Positions 9,658-19,027 of a stretch of 64,000 nt of DNA are shown in pieces. Under the pieces are notes generated by a model. It had not been told where the DNA came from and did not search any database. It saw only the letters and a program-made list of their open reading frames with translations. The translations under genes were made by a program, and so were the position numbers. Origin of the DNA: an uncultured bacterium (GTDB taxonomy: Bacteria; Cyanobacteriota; Vampirovibrionia; Gastranaerophilales; Gastranaerophilaceae); contig ONOE01000001.1 in the NCBI GenBank assembly GCA_900319365.1, positions 171,977 to 235,976 of the forward strand, given 5' to 3'. Position 1 is the first letter of the stretch, and each line of letters begins with the position of its first letter.

Positions 9658-9720
9658 TTACGGTAATTTTGAAATTGAAAATTAAAAATCACCTTATAAA
9701 ATCTGTATAGTATAAAAATA

Positions 9721-9756
9721 GGGAAGTTAAAATATTTTTAACTTCCCCATTTTTCT
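9721..9756. terminator. Bidirectional intrinsic terminator
   Basis: GGGAAGTTAAAA-ATA-TTTTTAACTTCCC forms a long A/T-rich stem closed by three G-C pairs, followed by T-rich sequence; the other strand also has A/T tails. It lies between the converging response regulator and nusA and could end both transcripts. Confidence 0.75.
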
Positions 9757-9774
9757 TTGACTTTATACTAATAA

Positions 9775-11076
9775 TTATTCTTCAGAATTTACGTTTGTTT
9801 CATCTGCAATGTTTTCTTCTTCAGAAACCAAATCATCTTCATCAACAGCCTGTTGATTCATTTCTTCTTCGATTTCTTCATGAAGTTCGTCAGAGTTTAA
9901 GATATCACCCGCTTTATCTGCTTGAATTTCATCATCAACAGTTTCTTGCGGCTCTTGATCTTCCATATCTTCAGGAACTTTATTTTGCTCTTGTGCTTGA
10001 ATTTCTTCGGCTTTTTCCATTTGAGAAACAGATTTAATATCAATCTTCCAACCTGTTAATTTGTGAGCAAGTCTGACATTCTGTCCCTCACGGCCGATTG
10101 CAAGCGACAATTGATCATCGGGAACTACAACCAAAGCTTCATGAGCTTCTTCATCATCTGCCATAATATCTACAGATACTACTCTTGCAGGTGAAAGAGC
10201 GTTAACGATATATTCAACGGGGTCCTCCGAATATCTAACGATATCGATTTTTTCGTTTTTCAATTCACCAACGATTGTCTGTATTCTTGAACCTCTGGGT
10301 CCTATGCAAGCACCGACAGAATCAACTTCGGGATCATTTGACCATACGGCAATTTTTGTTCTGTAACCTGCTTCTCTTGAAATTGATTTGATTTCAACGA
10401 TTCCGTCTTCAATTTCGGGAACTTCCAATTCAAACAATTCTCTAACGATTTCAGGATGAGCGTGTGAAACGATTACTTGGGGTAATCTTGTTGTTTCTTT
10501 TACGTTCAAAACGAAAACTCTGATTCTGTTTCCGGGTTTGTAATATTCACCGGGGATTTGTTCTTTTCTGGGCATAATTGCATCAATTTTACCGATATTT
10601 ACGATAACATTTCTTCTGTCATCAACTCTTTGGATAATACCTGTGATAAGTGTTCCTTTTTTATCCAAAAATTCGTTTAATACAAGGTTTCTTTCAGCTT
10701 CTCTGATTCTTTGAGTGAGAACCTGATTTGCAGCCTGAGCAGCAATTCTGCCGAATTGATCAGGGGTAACTTCAAGTTTAACTTCGTCCCCCAATTCAAC
10801 ATCTTCGTCGATTTCTTTTGCATCTTCTAAAGATATTTGGTTATCAGGATCTTCAACCTTGTCAACAACCGTTTTACCTTTGAAAATACCAATTTCGCCG
10901 TTTTGTTCATCAAGAATTGCTTCAACATTTTCCAATTCTTTTACTCTTAAATGTTTTTTGTATGCTGCAACCATTGCATCACAAAGTGATGATACGATTA
11001 CTTCTCTTGAAATTCCTTTTTCTCTTTCAAGTTCTTCGAAAACTTCGTTTAAGTTTCCTGCTCCGATTTTAATCAT
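9775..11076 (-). CDS. nusA: Transcription termination/antitermination protein NusA
   Basis: 433 residues with AGGAG upstream. The order is N-terminal RNA-polymerase-binding domain (NLNEVFEELEREKGIS...), S1 domain (about 130-200, GTLITGIIQRVDDRRNVIVNIGK), KH1 and KH2 (GACIGPRGSRIQTIVGEL; LSLAIGREGQNVRLAHKLTGW). NusA modulates pausing, termination and antitermination. The last 80 or so residues are a strongly acidic Glu/Asp/Gln tail of low complexity instead of the extra C-terminal repeats of some proteobacterial NusA proteins. It normally follows rimP directly; here a four-helix-bundle gene with flanking repeats lies between them. Confidence 0.96.
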   Translation of the reverse strand: MIKIGAGNLNEVFEELEREKGISREVIVSSLCDAMVAAYKKHLRVKELENVEAILDEQNGEIGIFKGKTVVDKVEDPDNQISLEDAKEIDEDVELGDEVKLEVTPDQFGRIAAQAANQVLTQRIREAERNLVLNEFLDKKGTLITGIIQRVDDRRNVIVNIGKIDAIMPRKEQIPGEYYKPGNRIRVFVLNVKETTRLPQVIVSHAHPEIVRELFELEVPEIEDGIVEIKSISREAGYRTKIAVWSNDPEVDSVGACIGPRGSRIQTIVGELKNEKIDIVRYSEDPVEYIVNALSPARVVSVDIMADDEEAHEALVVVPDDQLSLAIGREGQNVRLAHKLTGWKIDIKSVSQMEKAEEIQAQEQNKVPEDMEDQEPQETVDDEIQADKAGDILNSDELHEEIEEEMNQQAVDEDDLVSEEENIADETNVNSEE

Positions 11077-11092
11077 TGTTTTATTCTCCTTT

Positions 11093-11538
11093 ATTAAATA
11101 AGTTTATAAGTTCATAGGTTTATAAGTTTATAAGTCAGTATCAGATTTTATAATATACTTTCTAAATCCGATTAATAAAGCATTAACTTTTTTTAGCAAT
11201 TCTTCATCTTTACTTATATCTTTTATAAATCCCAATTCTTTTGCAATTATTAATTGTGTTTCAACTTCAGTTAATGAACCCATTGCAATATTTATAAATC
11301 TGCTGTTTTCTTTATTAGACATGCGCATATTGCCCTCTGCTATATTTGACGGGATAGAAATTACAGCTCTTTTTATTTGTGAAGTCAGTCCGAATTGTTC
11401 TTCTTTCGGGAACTTTTCAGTCAATTTATATACCGCTTTTACTAATTCTATTGATTTTTTCCAAACTTCTAAATCCTGATAATACATCTGATTTCCTTAA
11501 ATCACTTATAAACCTATGAACTTATAAACTTATTTAAT
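11093..11538. mobile_element. Four-helix-bundle gene unit bounded by 35-bp perfect inverted repeats
   Basis: Positions 11093-11127 and 11504-11538 are exact reverse complements over 35 bp. Each begins ATTAAATAAG at its outer edge and is built of 8-bp units (ataagttt, ataagttc, ataggttt). They bracket the four-helix-bundle gene and separate rimP from nusA; the right copy includes the rimP stop codon. In an rimP-nusA transcript the arms would pair into a 35-bp stem with the gene in the loop. No direct target duplication could be assigned by eye. Calling it a mobile unit is inference from the structure. Confidence 0.6.
11128..11487 (-). CDS. Four-helix-bundle protein (S23 / 23S rRNA intervening-sequence protein type)
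   Basis: 119 residues, the family's usual size. YQDLEVWKKSIELVKAVYKL at the start, then FPKEEQFGLTSQIKRAVISI and PSNIAEGNMR, are the hallmark segments. Known relatives are encoded inside intervening sequences of bacterial 23S rRNA genes, and others are found between genes; the biochemical role is unsettled. The gene ends directly at one 35-bp inverted repeat and its upstream region runs into the other. It lies within the rimP-nusA transcription unit and is probably co-transcribed with it. The start is ATG with AAGGAAAT upstream. Confidence 0.9.
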   Translation of the reverse strand: MYYQDLEVWKKSIELVKAVYKLTEKFPKEEQFGLTSQIKRAVISIPSNIAEGNMRMSNKENSRFINIAMGSLTEVETQLIIAKELGFIKDISKDEELLKKVNALLIGFRKYIIKSDTDL

Positions 11539-12016
11539 CAATATACAATTTCGCTGATTGGATATTGTTTTTCGGGATATGCAATTCCTGACCGTCGTCA
11601 AATCGGAAAAACGTTAATCCCTCATTTGTGTCATAGTCTATAATTTCTCCTTTGAAAATTTTTTCACTTTCACCCTCAAGAGGTTCTTTTAGTTTTATAC
11701 TGACCCTGCGCCCTTTGAAAATGATAAATTCCTTTTCAGACTTGAATTTTCTCTCCAACCCCGGAGATGAAACTTCCAAATAATACTTAACTGGAATTAA
11801 TTCATCCAAAAAGTTTTCAAGGCTTCTTGTTACGTTTTCGCAATCATCTAGCGTAATATCACGCTCTTTGGAATACAAAAATATTCGCAAATACCAGCGA
11901 TGATTTTCTTTTGAAAAATCTATCTCAACAGGAATAAGATTAAAACGCATTGCCGTATTTTCAATCAAAGGCGTAATTTTTGATAAAATTTCTAATCTGT
12001 TTACTTCCTGTTTCAT
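11534..12016 (-). CDS. rimP: Ribosome maturation factor RimP
   Basis: 160 residues from the ATG at 12016, which has AAAGGT about 7 nt upstream; an upstream in-frame ATG at 12067 would add 17 atypical residues. RimP is needed for late maturation of the 30S subunit. The N-terminal domain (LRIFLYSKERDITLDDCENVTRSLE) is followed by YLEVSSPGLERKFKSEKEF, the family signature, and an SH3-like C-domain. Its stop codon lies inside the right-hand 35-bp inverted repeat of the four-helix-bundle unit. Confidence 0.93.
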   Translation of the reverse strand: MKQEVNRLEILSKITPLIENTAMRFNLIPVEIDFSKENHRWYLRIFLYSKERDITLDDCENVTRSLENFLDELIPVKYYLEVSSPGLERKFKSEKEFIIFKGRRVSIKLKEPLEGESEKIFKGEIIDYDTNEGLTFFRFDDGQELHIPKNNIQSAKLYID

Positions 12017-12078
12017 TTTTTGACCTTTCGTTTGTTTTGAGTTAAACAAAAATATTTGCCCAATCATTTTTTTACAAA

Positions 12079-12221
12079 GATACTAAGATACTGAGGCGCT
12101 AAGATGCTAAGTTCATTTAAGCCCAATTGGCAATTTAGGATTTTTATAGTGTACAACTTTTGCAATATTTCTTAGTGCCTTAGTATCCTGGTATCCTGGT
12201 ATCCTGGTATCCTGGTATCTT
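12079..12221. repeat. Inverted pair of 8-bp-period arrays (GATACTAA type)
   Basis: The left arm (12079-12111) reads gatactaa, gatactga, ggcgctaa, gatgctaa. The right arm (12171-12221) reads cttagtgc, cttagtat, then four copies of cctggtat. The arms are inverted relative to each other around about 60 bp of unique DNA. The exact tandem copies on the right suggest recent slippage. The element lies in the lepA-rimP gap. Confidence 0.75.
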
Positions 12222-12234
12222 CTGTTCATTACTG

Positions 12235-12263
12235 AAAAAAGAACGGGGGCACCGTTCTTTTTT
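12235..12263. terminator. Intrinsic terminator downstream of lepA
   Basis: AAAAAAGAACGG-GGGCA-CCGTTCTTTTTT is a perfect 12-bp stem whose arms supply T-runs on both strands. It lies after the lepA stop and should end lepA transcription before rimP. Confidence 0.85.
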
Positions 12264-12379
12264 AATCCAAGCAATACTGCTTTTGTTCATTAATATTCTA
12301 TTATAATACTCCAAAAATGTAAAGTGCAGAGTAAAGAAATATAAAGCAGGCCTATAAAAAAGCAACTTACAAGACTTAT

Positions 12380-14185
12380 TTAGCTTTCTTCATCAAGGCT
12401 TAATATTGCCATGAATGCTTCTTGCGGAATTTCTACGCTGCCGACGGATTTCATACGTTTTTTACCTTTTTTCTGTTTTTCCAACAGTTTTCTTTTACGT
12501 GTAATATCACCGCCATAGCATTTTGCAAGAACGTTTTTACGCATTGCTTTAATATTTGTTCTTGCAATAATTCTTCCGCCAACCGCAGCCTGAATAGGCA
12601 CTTCAAACAATTGTTTCGGAATAATTTCTTTTAATTTTACGGTCAATTTTTGTCCGATATGATAAGCGCTGTCCGCATGACAAATTACAGACAATGCATC
12701 CACAACTTCACCCGCAAGCATAATATCAAGTTTTACAAGGTTTGAACGCTTGTATCCGCAAAATTCATAATCCATACTTGCGTAACCTTTTGTTCTTGAT
12801 TTCAATTGATCATAAAAATCCGTAATAACTTCATTCAAAGGAATTTCATAAGTCAGGTCAACCCTTGTTTTATCAAGATAAACCATATTTTTAAATATTC
12901 CTCTTTTGGACTGTGCAAGTTCCATCAATGTTCCGACATAATCATTCGGCGCTAAGATTTGAACTTTGACATAAGGTTCTTCGATATAATCTCTATACTG
13001 TGCATCGGGAAGATTTGACGGATTGTCTATATCAATAACTTCGCCGTTTGTTTTGTGAACCTTATAAACAACTGACGGTGCGGTTGTAATTAAAGAAAGA
13101 TTGTATTCTCTTTCCAGTCTTTCCTGCACGATTTCCATGTGCAGCATTCCTAAAAAGCCGCATCTGAAACCAAACCCCAATGCATTTGAGGTTTCAGGTT
13201 CAAAAGTTATACTGCTGTCGTTTAATTTTAATTTTTCAAGCGATTCTTTCAAATCCGCATAATCTTCATTATCAACGGGATAAAGTCCTGAAAAAACCAT
13301 CGGCAGAGCCTCTTTATACCCCGGGAGCGGTTCTTTTGCGGGATTTTCAACCGTCGTTAAAGTATCGCCGACAAATCTGGTCAATTCTTTTATTGAACCC
13401 GCAAAATATCCTACATCTCCGCAGGTTAGCTTTTCAACAGGGATTCTGTGCGGATTTTGATAACCGAGTTCGACAATTTCGCATTCTTTGCCCGTTGCCA
13501 TAAATTTGACCTTATCGCCGACTTTTACCGAACCGTCAACAATCTTAAAATAACAAACAGTTCCCAAATATTGATCGTATACGCTGTCAAAAATCAATGC
13601 TCTTAAAGGTTTGTCCGAATTATTTTCAGGTGCGGGAATATAATTAACAATCGCTTCTAAAACTTCATCAACTCCCTCGCCTGTTTTGGCACTCACGGGA
13701 ATTGCCTTTGAGGTATCAAGTCCCAGAATTTCTTCTATTTCTTTTTTTACACCCTCAACATCAGCTGACGGCAGGTCTATTTTATTTATTACGGGAATTA
13801 TTTCAAGATTTTGTTCAATCGCTAAATAAACATTTGCCAGAGTCTGCGCCTCAACTCCCTGTGTCGCATCAACAATTAACAATGCGCCCTCACACGCTGC
13901 AAGAGATCTTGAAACTTCATAAGAAAAATCAACGTGCCCCGGGGTATCAATCAAATTCAATTCGTAATCATTACCGTCTTTTGCATGATAATTCATTCTT
14001 GCGGCATTCAATTTAATCGTAATACCGCGTTCTCTTTCAATATCCATTGAATCAAGCAATTGATCCTGCATATCACGTTTTGCAACAGTACCGGTTTTTT
14101 CCAAAAGCCTGTCTGCAAGGGTAGATTTTCCGTGATCAATATGCGCTATTATGCAAAAATTTCTTACATTATCTCTTTTTGTCAT
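12380..14185 (-). CDS. lepA: Elongation factor 4 (LepA GTPase)
   Basis: 601 residues, full length. The G domain has [14 protein letters not shown] (G1), [10 protein letters not shown] (G2), [21 protein letters not shown] (G3), NKIDLP (G4) and VSAKTGEGV (G5). EF-G-like domains II, III and V follow, then the LepA-specific C-terminal domain including [22 protein letters not shown] near the end. The factor acts on the translating or assembling ribosome. It is separated from the upstream TPR gene by only 40 bp, so read-through from that gene is possible. Confidence 0.97.
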   Translation of the reverse strand: MTKRDNVRNFCIIAHIDHGKSTLADRLLEKTGTVAKRDMQDQLLDSMDIERERGITIKLNAARMNYHAKDGNDYELNLIDTPGHVDFSYEVSRSLAACEGALLIVDATQGVEAQTLANVYLAIEQNLEIIPVINKIDLPSADVEGVKKEIEEILGLDTSKAIPVSAKTGEGVDEVLEAIVNYIPAPENNSDKPLRALIFDSVYDQYLGTVCYFKIVDGSVKVGDKVKFMATGKECEIVELGYQNPHRIPVEKLTCGDVGYFAGSIKELTRFVGDTLTTVENPAKEPLPGYKEALPMVFSGLYPVDNEDYADLKESLEKLKLNDSSITFEPETSNALGFGFRCGFLGMLHMEIVQERLEREYNLSLITTAPSVVYKVHKTNGEVIDIDNPSNLPDAQYRDYIEEPYVKVQILAPNDYVGTLMELAQSKRGIFKNMVYLDKTRVDLTYEIPLNEVITDFYDQLKSRTKGYASMDYEFCGYKRSNLVKLDIMLAGEVVDALSVICHADSAYHIGQKLTVKLKEIIPKQLFEVPIQAAVGGRIIARTNIKAMRKNVLAKCYGGDITRKRKLLEKQKKGKKRMKSVGSVEIPQEAFMAILSLDEES

Positions 14186-14225
14186 AATTTGATTATAGCG
14201 GAAAAAGAGTATAACTCAATAAGAT

Positions 14226-17200
14226 TTATTTATTCTTTTCCCAAAATTTCATTTTGGATAGAAATGTTTTAAATCCCGAGGTCTGGTTTTGTTCTTTAGA
14301 TGCTTTTTGTTGAGCTTTTTGAGCGGCTTTTCTTGCTTTGTATTCTTCCTGAGCCTTTTTGCGCTCTGCTTTTAACTGTTCTTTTTGCGCTTTTATTTGT
14401 TCGGGAGTTTGCTCGGGAGCTTGAGCCTGTTGTTTTTCAATAATATTTTGAACCTTTAATTCATCAGATTCTTCCATTAACTTCTTTTGCTCTTGAGCTT
14501 CTTTAAGCGCTTGTTCTTGTGCTTTTTGAGCATCTTGAACGGCATCTTCTTTACTCTCTTTTATAATTTCTTCTTTGGTTTGCAAAAGTTTTTGTTCTTC
14601 TTTGAGTTTTTCTTTTTGTGCCTTTTCAAGTTCAAGCTGCTTGGCTTTTTGTTCTTTTGCCTGATTTGCAGCAAGCTTTTGTTCTTCTTTAAGCCTTTGT
14701 TTTTCGGCTTTTGCCTGTTCTTTTGCTTGTTGTTTAGCAAGTTTTGCCTGCTGTTTCAATCTTAATCTTTCTTCTTTAAGAGCCTGCGCTTTGTTTATTG
14801 AGTCGTTCAATTTATCTTCCGCATTGTTTGCCTGTTGCGCTGCTGTTGTTTGCGCAGCTGCAGAAGTTTCGGAAGTATCCGGCAAAATTTCATCAAGAAC
14901 ATCAGAAAGCTGTTCTTTTACAACCTGTTTATCCGATGAAACCGCCGTAATCGGTGCAGACATTTCGGGAACAACAATTTCAGGTTCTTTAACGGGTTCT
15001 TTAACAACTGCTTCAGCTTTTGCCGTTTTTTCGGGATTTCTTATTTCGGGAACCGTAACAACGGGAACTTCCTTTATAGTTTCTTTTGCTGCTGATGAAT
15101 CGGTTGTTTCCGGTATGGTTATTTCATCTTGAGGTTGCGCTAAGGTTTTTTCGCTTTCTTTTATAATTTTTGCTTCTTCTTTTACGGGCTGTTTATTGGC
15201 AATTACGGTTTTTGTACCGTCTTTTGTAAATATATCGCTGTCATGGCTATATTTATTTGCTAAATTGTCCGTTTGAAGTTCAATAACATCGCTATTTTTA
15301 CCGATTTCAAGTTTTTGACTTTGTACACCGAAATCTTTCGGATTAATATCGGCATATTTTTCATTAACTTTCGGTTTTTCGGTTTTTATTTGTTCTGTTT
15401 CAGCTTTTGCTTTGGCTAAATCATCAAAAGATTGTTTAATTGTTTGTTTATTTGAATTTATATTTTGAGAAATTTCCGTTTTTGAAGTTTGGACTTCATT
15501 TGCGGCATTTTCTGATAGTGTATTTAAATTATCTTTTGTTTTAGCTGCAGTTTCTTGAACTTTTTCCTGCGCTTTATTTTTTGTATATTTTATATGTTTA
15601 TCTGCTTTTTTAACTTTTTCTTTTGAAGTATCTGTTGCCTTTTGGATTTGAGATTCTGCCTTGGTTGTTGCTGTTTCAACTGTTTTAGCTGTTTTATCGG
15701 CTGTTGCGGCTGCTGTTGTTGCTACCGCCGCCGTTGTTGAGGCAACCGTTGAGGCAGCTTGTTGCAAAGGCTGCGGCTCATGTTTTATTACAACATCGGG
15801 TGTTTGTTTAATTTCTTTTGCGAAAATTTTAATCGAACCGTCATTTGATGTATTTACATCAGGTTTTGCGGTTGTATTTGCATTATCCATTGTTTTTTCT
15901 TCTTCAAGGATATTTTTCACATTTTGAGAATTTTTATCATCAACAAGGGGAGTTCCGGTATATTGTCCGCCTGATGCGATATTTTTTGATGAATTTACCC
16001 TTTCGCCGTCGGGAACTTCGGGTTTGAATTGAGTTTTTTCTTCAGAAGTTCTAAGTTGCGGAACTTTTTTAACTTCTTTATTTTGAGTTTGATTATTTTC
16101 CTGCAATTGTGTTCTTTCTGTTAAAGCGTTTGTGGCAAGCATTCTTGCTAAGGATGGTTCGTCTTTTGAAGCTATCATTTCAGATTGCGGAGTGCTTTGC
16201 TGCATATTTATAACGGGTGTATCGTTATTTGACGGAACATCCGTTGATATTTGACCGTCTTTTACTTTTGATGCATATTTTTTCTGCGGATAATCTTTTA
16301 TTGTCGTAATCCTGTAATAAGGTTTATTATAAACAAAACTTATACCCAAATCGGCAAATGTTGTTCTTATATAATCATATTGATTATCTATATCGTCATA
16401 AGTAATTACTGCACCGGATTCAAGCATTTTGGGCAAAGATGTAGAATAGAAATATTCAAATCTTTTATAATCCGCAGGGGATATGGTATCTTTTGAAAGA
16501 GCATTTTCATAAGGATCCATTGCTTTTTGAGCATTAGCCAATCTGTTTATTATCGGGTTGTTATAAGATTGAGCCTTATCAGATGCGGCACCGGCTCCAT
16601 GGCTGTGCTGGATTTCCGATTTCAAATAGTGAATATAACTTTCAAGACTTTTTTCTCTGGGAGTGGTTTTCTTAACATCGGTATTGTAAATATCTTCAAT
16701 GTTACTTTCAATGGTATCTAAATCCTGCATTGCTTTTTCGGTTTCATTTATTTTTGTATAAGCCAAAGCTCTTAAATATAAAACCGAATTATAATTTGAA
16801 ACGTAACGGTATAAAAGTTTTGTAGAACCGTCAATTACATCCTGATAATTTCCGTTTATATACTGCGCTATAAGTTTATAATACATACTGTTATAATCAG
16901 AAGAATTTAATTTTATGGCGTTGTTGAAATTAGAAATAGCTTTATTTGTATCGCCGTTTTGAAGTTCGTTCATACCGATGTAGAAATAGTATGTCGGGCA
17001 ATTTTTATTTAATTCGAGAGCCTTATTAAAATATTGAATTGATTTCTTTGAATCATCAGCATTAAATGTTGTTTCCGCTTTTCTGTAATAAATTTGCCCT
17101 AAACTTGCATAAGATTCGAAATCGTAAGGGTTTAATTTTATGGAAGTTTCAAAAGATTTTACGGCATCGTCGGTTTTGTCTAACCCTGCAAGAGCAACCC

Positions 17201-17927
17201 CCGACAAATAATGTCCCATATAATAATTCGGGTAGTCTGTCGTAACGGATTGCAATTTATACAAAGCTTCATTGAAATTTTCCTGTTCTATATCATCTAT
17301 GGCTCCGTAAATTTTTTCATCAACCCCTTTGGGATTTAATGCTTTGCCGTATTTTTGAGGGCAATTGATTTTATTTATATCCTGCTTTTTAGGCTGAGGC
17401 AGATAAATATGAGAATTATATTTAACCGCATTTTCATAAGATGTTGCATAAGCGGGGTCATTTTGCGCTTTTTGAGCATACATTAAAGCACCGTATAAAT
17501 CTCCGAGTTCGGCATTTTGTAATTGTTCGTTTTTATCCGCACCTAGTATAATTGCGCTGATATATTTTGTGCTTGTGGACATTTTATCATCATCTGTTTT
17601 TATATTTACGGCTGTTTGATAATCCTGCTGTGCAAGGTAATATCTTCTCAATGCGTAATATGCATCTCCCCTCATTTTATAAGGTTCGTATTTTTTAGGT
17701 TTTGAATTTATATAAGCAGTTAATAAATTTATTGCAGTTTGAAAATCTTTATTATTAATCGCTTCTTGAGCTTTATTCAAGGAATCTTTGTTTGCTTTGA
17801 TTTTTTGAGTTTGAACATCCTGAACCTGAGAAAAATCAACATCATCTTCCTGTGCCGATACGGGAGCGCTCATGCTCAAAACCAATGCAAAAACAAGTAT
17901 TCCCACCTTTTTTCTAATGTCTTTCAT
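14226..17927 (-). CDS. Large exported TPR protein with a coiled-coil tail
   Basis: 1233 residues. A signal peptide (MKDIRKKVGILVFALVLSMS...VSAQ) is followed by TPR repeats over roughly residues 45-420, for example YEPYKMRGDAYYALRRYYLA, DFESYASLGQIYYRKAE and CPTYYFYIGMNELQNGDTNKA. The middle is low-complexity and Thr/Ala/Lys-rich. The last 250 or so residues are Lys/Gln/Glu/Ala-rich and predicted coiled coil. I do not recognise a specific family; an envelope scaffold is plausible. It lies upstream of lepA on the same strand and is divergent from the SpoIID-like gene. The Lys-rich tail has many near-repeats of KEEQKL and KQQAK. Confidence 0.8.
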   Translation of the reverse strand: MKDIRKKVGILVFALVLSMSAPVSAQEDDVDFSQVQDVQTQKIKANKDSLNKAQEAINNKDFQTAINLLTAYINSKPKKYEPYKMRGDAYYALRRYYLAQQDYQTAVNIKTDDDKMSTSTKYISAIILGADKNEQLQNAELGDLYGALMYAQKAQNDPAYATSYENAVKYNSHIYLPQPKKQDINKINCPQKYGKALNPKGVDEKIYGAIDDIEQENFNEALYKLQSVTTDYPNYYMGHYLSGVALAGLDKTDDAVKSFETSIKLNPYDFESYASLGQIYYRKAETTFNADDSKKSIQYFNKALELNKNCPTYYFYIGMNELQNGDTNKAISNFNNAIKLNSSDYNSMYYKLIAQYINGNYQDVIDGSTKLLYRYVSNYNSVLYLRALAYTKINETEKAMQDLDTIESNIEDIYNTDVKKTTPREKSLESYIHYLKSEIQHSHGAGAASDKAQSYNNPIINRLANAQKAMDPYENALSKDTISPADYKRFEYFYSTSLPKMLESGAVITYDDIDNQYDYIRTTFADLGISFVYNKPYYRITTIKDYPQKKYASKVKDGQISTDVPSNNDTPVINMQQSTPQSEMIASKDEPSLARMLATNALTERTQLQENNQTQNKEVKKVPQLRTSEEKTQFKPEVPDGERVNSSKNIASGGQYTGTPLVDDKNSQNVKNILEEEKTMDNANTTAKPDVNTSNDGSIKIFAKEIKQTPDVVIKHEPQPLQQAASTVASTTAAVATTAAATADKTAKTVETATTKAESQIQKATDTSKEKVKKADKHIKYTKNKAQEKVQETAAKTKDNLNTLSENAANEVQTSKTEISQNINSNKQTIKQSFDDLAKAKAETEQIKTEKPKVNEKYADINPKDFGVQSQKLEIGKNSDVIELQTDNLANKYSHDSDIFTKDGTKTVIANKQPVKEEAKIIKESEKTLAQPQDEITIPETTDSSAAKETIKEVPVVTVPEIRNPEKTAKAEAVVKEPVKEPEIVVPEMSAPITAVSSDKQVVKEQLSDVLDEILPDTSETSAAAQTTAAQQANNAEDKLNDSINKAQALKEERLRLKQQAKLAKQQAKEQAKAEKQRLKEEQKLAANQAKEQKAKQLELEKAQKEKLKEEQKLLQTKEEIIKESKEDAVQDAQKAQEQALKEAQEQKKLMEESDELKVQNIIEKQQAQAPEQTPEQIKAQKEQLKAERKKAQEEYKARKAAQKAQQKASKEQNQTSGFKTFLSKMKFWEKNK

Positions 17928-18092
17928 ATTTACCCCTTGTTTGAAATTTTCTTAAACTGCATAATACCTGATTGAATTATACTATAGAAATTTTAAAAAT
18001 TGAATTATTTAACAATTACGGGTTTAACATAAATTTTTAAAAATCATACTTTTGGACTATTACCTATAAAAATAAAATGTTACAATTATTAT

Positions 18093-18959
18093 ATGAAAAA
18101 GTTTTTAATTATTTTTGCAATAGCGATTATAAATTTATTTATATCAAATCCTTGTTTTGCAATAAAAATAGGACTGCTGACCAACGTTGAGAAAGCCGGA
18201 ATCGGAACAGATGTTGCAGGCAGAATGATTAGCACCCACACAAACAGAACCGTTGCAACAACAGACTCTATGAAAGGTTATATTCTTGTTCCATATAACG
18301 GACAAATTGCCGTCAGAACAAAAGACGGAATAAAATCACTTTCAACGGATTCATTGGTTTTAAGACCCGATACAACAGGTTTTGTAAGTACAAAAGGCAA
18401 ATGGTACAGGGGAAAATTCTTAATCAAAAATATAAATAATAAGCTTACTCTTATAAATGATATTGATTTGGAAAACTATATAAAAGGCGTGGTTCCGTCA
18501 GAAATGCCCGCATCTTGGGAATATGAAGCCCTAAAAGCTCAAGCGATTGCAGCAAGAAGTTTTGCGCTTGCAAATCTCGGCAAACAGGCAAAATACGGAT
18601 ATGACTTGAAAGATAATACAGAAGATCAAGCCTATGGCGGTGCATCTTGCGAAACAAACAAAACAAATCGTGCCGTTGATGAAACTCAAGGTCTTGTTTT
18701 AACTTACGATATGAAAATAATTTCCGCTTATTATTCGGCATCTGCGGGCGGATATACAAATACCAATGCATGGGGTAGCAATTTGCCTTATCTGCATTCC
18801 GTTTTTTCATTTGATGAAAACATTGCAAAAAACGGGCACGGAGTGGGAATGAGCCAACACGGAGCGAATAATCTTGCAAAACAAGGTTATAACGCATATC
18901 AAATTTTGCAATACTTTTACCAGAACGTAAAATTTGCAAGATTAAACAGTACGGTTTAA
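18093..18959 (+). CDS. SpoIID/LytB-domain protein (putative amidase enhancer or lytic transglycosylase)
   Basis: 288 residues with a signal peptide (MKKFLIIFAIAIINLFIS...CFA). The SpoIID domain shows LENYIKGVVPSEMPASW, with E137 at the position of the catalytic glutamate of SpoIID, then ALKAQAIAARSFALAN, DNTEDQAYGG and the C-terminal GHGVGMSQHGANNLAKQG. Relatives cut denuded peptidoglycan glycan strands or enhance amidases. This is probably a periplasmic wall-remodelling enzyme; sporulation genes are not present here. No Shine-Dalgarno sequence is seen, and a TACAAT box lies 6 nt before the ATG, so the mRNA may be leaderless. Confidence 0.88.
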   Translation: MKKFLIIFAIAIINLFISNPCFAIKIGLLTNVEKAGIGTDVAGRMISTHTNRTVATTDSMKGYILVPYNGQIAVRTKDGIKSLSTDSLVLRPDTTGFVSTKGKWYRGKFLIKNINNKLTLINDIDLENYIKGVVPSEMPASWEYEALKAQAIAARSFALANLGKQAKYGYDLKDNTEDQAYGGASCETNKTNRAVDETQGLVLTYDMKIISAYYSASAGGYTNTNAWGSNLPYLHSVFSFDENIAKNGHGVGMSQHGANNLAKQGYNAYQILQYFYQNVKFARLNSTV

Positions 18960-18974
18960 AAAAATTTATTATAT

Positions 18975-19009
18975 AAAAAAGCCTGTCATTGATTTGACAG
19001 GCTTTTTTT
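18975..19009. terminator. Bidirectional intrinsic terminator
   Basis: AAAAAAGCCTGTCA-TTGATT-TGACAGGCTTTTTTT: a perfect G-C-rich stem with A/T tails on both strands, between the converging SpoIID-like and LysM genes. Confidence 0.92.
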
Positions 19010-19027
19010 GTTTAATTGTTTAAATTT

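Noticed and set aside
11534..12067. Longer RimP from the ATG at 12067
   Set aside because: The extra 17 residues are not family-like and the ATG at 12016 has a better ribosome binding site.
12079..12221. CRISPR-like array
   Set aside because: Units are 8 bp in tandem without spacers; no cas genes in the window.
12180..12365. 61-codon minus-strand ORF ending in IPGYQDTRIPGY
   Set aside because: The tail is simply the translated cctggtat octamer array and the rest covers a terminator; no ribosome binding site.
14487..16027. Several plus-strand ORFs opposite the large TPR gene, rich in Phe/Leu or Ala/Val
   Set aside because: They are antisense shadows of the Lys/Glu/Ala-rich coding sequence; the TPR gene has the signal peptide and consistent domain structure.
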